A stretch of DNA of 6,592 bases, taken from contig JAGLYE010000085.1 of NCBI GenBank assembly GCA_023132505.1, positions 1 to 6,592 on the forward strand, written 5' to 3'. Below, piece by piece: positions 5,353-6,592 of this stretch. The position numbers and the translations under genes were made by a program. Under the pieces are notes generated by a model. The model saw only the letters and a program-made list of their open reading frames with translations. It was not told the origin of the DNA and made no database searches. Position 1 is the stretch's first letter, and every line of letters begins with the position of its first letter. Source of the DNA: Bacteroidales bacterium (GTDB lineage: Bacteria; Bacteroidota; Bacteroidia; Bacteroidales; B18-G4).

Positions 5353-6585
5353 ATGACCGATTATGGAAGTATGACGCTTGATGAGAAAGTATCATTTTTA
5401 AAGCAAGTAAGGATCTTTGCAGATACGGGGGAGGTGTTTCTTTTATCCCTGGCCACAGTATTGCAGGGAATAAAGGTAAAGCCCCAGCAAACGATCTTAA
5501 AAAAAGGCGAACCTGGCGATGCCATGTACATTGTTACATCCGGCACTGTAAGGATCCATGATGGCAGCCATGTGTTGTCACGCCTCACGGTGAATGATGT
5601 GTTCGGTGAATATGCACTAATTGATGAGGGCCCACGGTCTGCTTCAGTGACCACTGAGGAGGAGAGCTATTTTCTCCGCCTGCGGCGGGAAGACTTCGAA
5701 AACAGGATTGCTGATGACCCGGGCTTTGCAAGGGGCATCATGAAAGTTTTGATCCTACGGATGAGAAATATGAATGAGCTGGAGGAAAAACTGGCTAAGA
5801 GCTACATCAAGATCCAAAAACAAAAAGAGGCAATAGAAGAGCAAAACCAGAGCATTAAGGAAGCCAAAGATAAACTGGAGGAGCAAAACTTTGATCTGCT
5901 CAACCTGAATGAAGAGAAAAACCATTTGCTCAGTGTGGTGGTTCATGGGATGAAAAATCCGCTAACCAGCAGCCTCACAATGATCGACATGATGCTAAAT
6001 GATCCTGATAAGGTATGCGAAGAGCATCGGGATTATGCTGAGATCATCCTGAATTCATTGCAAAGAATGAACAAAATGATCAATCAGGTCCTCGATATTA
6101 ATGTGATTGAGTCAAAGGTTTACCAGTTAAATACCGAAAAGATCAATCTTAAAGATGTTGTAGAGAAGATCAGTAATATTTATAAGCATACGATTGAACA
6201 AAAAGATTTGAAGTTCCAGCTATCGCTTGAGGAATTGCATGCGGAGCTGAATGAAGTTTACATTCTGCAAATCGTAGACAACCTTGTTTCCAATGCAATA
6301 AAATATACACCTTCAGGGAAATCCCTGTCTGTTAAGCTGGGAAAGAAAAATAGTAAGGTTTTACTGGAAGTAAAGGATACAGGTATCGGAATCCCTAAAC
6401 AGTTGATCCCCGGCATTTTTGATCAATACGAACGAAAAAAGCATCATTTGCAGCAACTTGACCCGGATACAGGCCTTGGGCTTGCTATTGTCAAAAAATA
6501 TGTGGATGCTATGAATGGACGTGTATGGTGTGAAAGTGAACATGAAAAGGGGTCATCATTCTTTGTAGAATTCGACCTTTTATAG
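5353..6585 (+). CDS. Soluble sensor histidine kinase with N-terminal cyclic-nucleotide-binding domain
   Basis: 410 residues, with no signal peptide or membrane segment, so it is cytoplasmic. Residues of about 15-135 form a cNMP-binding (CRP-type) domain. The phosphate-binding cassette FGEYALIDEGPRSASV (84-99) is canonical, with Glu86 and Arg95. No helix-turn-helix follows. Residues of about 140-192 are a charged coiled coil. HisKA runs from about 188 to 255 with the phospho-acceptor His198 in the H-box HGMKNPL. HATPase_c (about 300-408) has the N-box DNLVSNAIKY (309-318), G1 DTGIG (342-346), F-box IFDQYE (355-360) and G2 TGLGLAIV (373-380), all intact. Oddly, the residue after His198 is Gly199 (codon GGG), where most HisKA proteins have Glu or Asp acting as base. 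The likely role is cyclic-nucleotide-controlled phosphotransfer or a scaffold. No response regulator is fused or present before the window ends 7 nt later. ATG 5353 is the first in-frame start, and the ATG at 5371 is an alternative. Confidence 0.88.
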   Translation: MTDYGSMTLDEKVSFLKQVRIFADTGEVFLLSLATVLQGIKVKPQQTILKKGEPGDAMYIVTSGTVRIHDGSHVLSRLTVNDVFGEYALIDEGPRSASVTTEEESYFLRLRREDFENRIADDPGFARGIMKVLILRMRNMNELEEKLAKSYIKIQKQKEAIEEQNQSIKEAKDKLEEQNFDLLNLNEEKNHLLSVVVHGMKNPLTSSLTMIDMMLNDPDKVCEEHRDYAEIILNSLQRMNKMINQVLDINVIESKVYQLNTEKINLKDVVEKISNIYKHTIEQKDLKFQLSLEELHAELNEVYILQIVDNLVSNAIKYTPSGKSLSVKLGKKNSKVLLEVKDTGIGIPKQLIPGIFDQYERKKHHLQQLDPDTGLGLAIVKKYVDAMNGRVWCESEHEKGSSFFVEFDLL

Positions 6586-6592
6586 GTGTTAG

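Overview
The window looks like chromosomal DNA from a member of the Bacteroidota, probably an anaerobic one. Three things point there. One gene carries a C-terminal type IX secretion (Por) sorting domain. Start codons lack clear Shine-Dalgarno sequences. Several intergenic regions carry the Bacteroidota -7 promoter motif TAnnTTTG, once with a TTG exactly 19 nt upstream. Indolepyruvate:ferredoxin oxidoreductase and a dihydroorotate dehydrogenase-like flavoprotein fit a fermentative or amino-acid-using lifestyle. No mobile-element gene, tRNA, rRNA or CRISPR array is visible.

Layout: (1) 1-879, + strand, 3' part of a dihydroorotate dehydrogenase-like flavoprotein cut by the window edge, with a weak terminator at 885-904. 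(2) 944-3158, - strand, a two-gene operon iorA-iorB with a 4-nt gap between the genes. It converges on gene 1. (3) 3159-3294, a 136-bp divergent control region with a -7 box on each strand and an 8-bp perfect inverted repeat between them, a plausible operator. (4) 3295-3888, + strand, acyl-carrier-protein phosphodiesterase family. (5) 3927-4961, - strand, a secreted T9SS cargo protein of unknown function, convergent with (4). (6) 4962-5352, a 391-bp non-coding region. It holds the promoter of (5), a 7-bp tandem repeat tract, a 12-bp palindrome, and an inverted copy of the repeat 224 nt away. (7) 5353-6585, + strand, a soluble sensor kinase made of a cyclic-nucleotide-binding domain, a coiled coil, HisKA and HATPase domains.

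Only iorA and iorB clearly work together: they form one enzyme that oxidises aryl-pyruvates to aryl-acyl-CoA and passes electrons to ferredoxin. The other genes are separate transcription units with no obvious shared pathway. I see no complete undescribed multi-gene system. The strongest leads are the kinase (cNMP sensor fused to a kinase whose H-box has Gly where Glu/Asp is normal), the heptamer inverted-repeat structure before it, and the operator-like palindrome between iorA and the phosphodiesterase gene.
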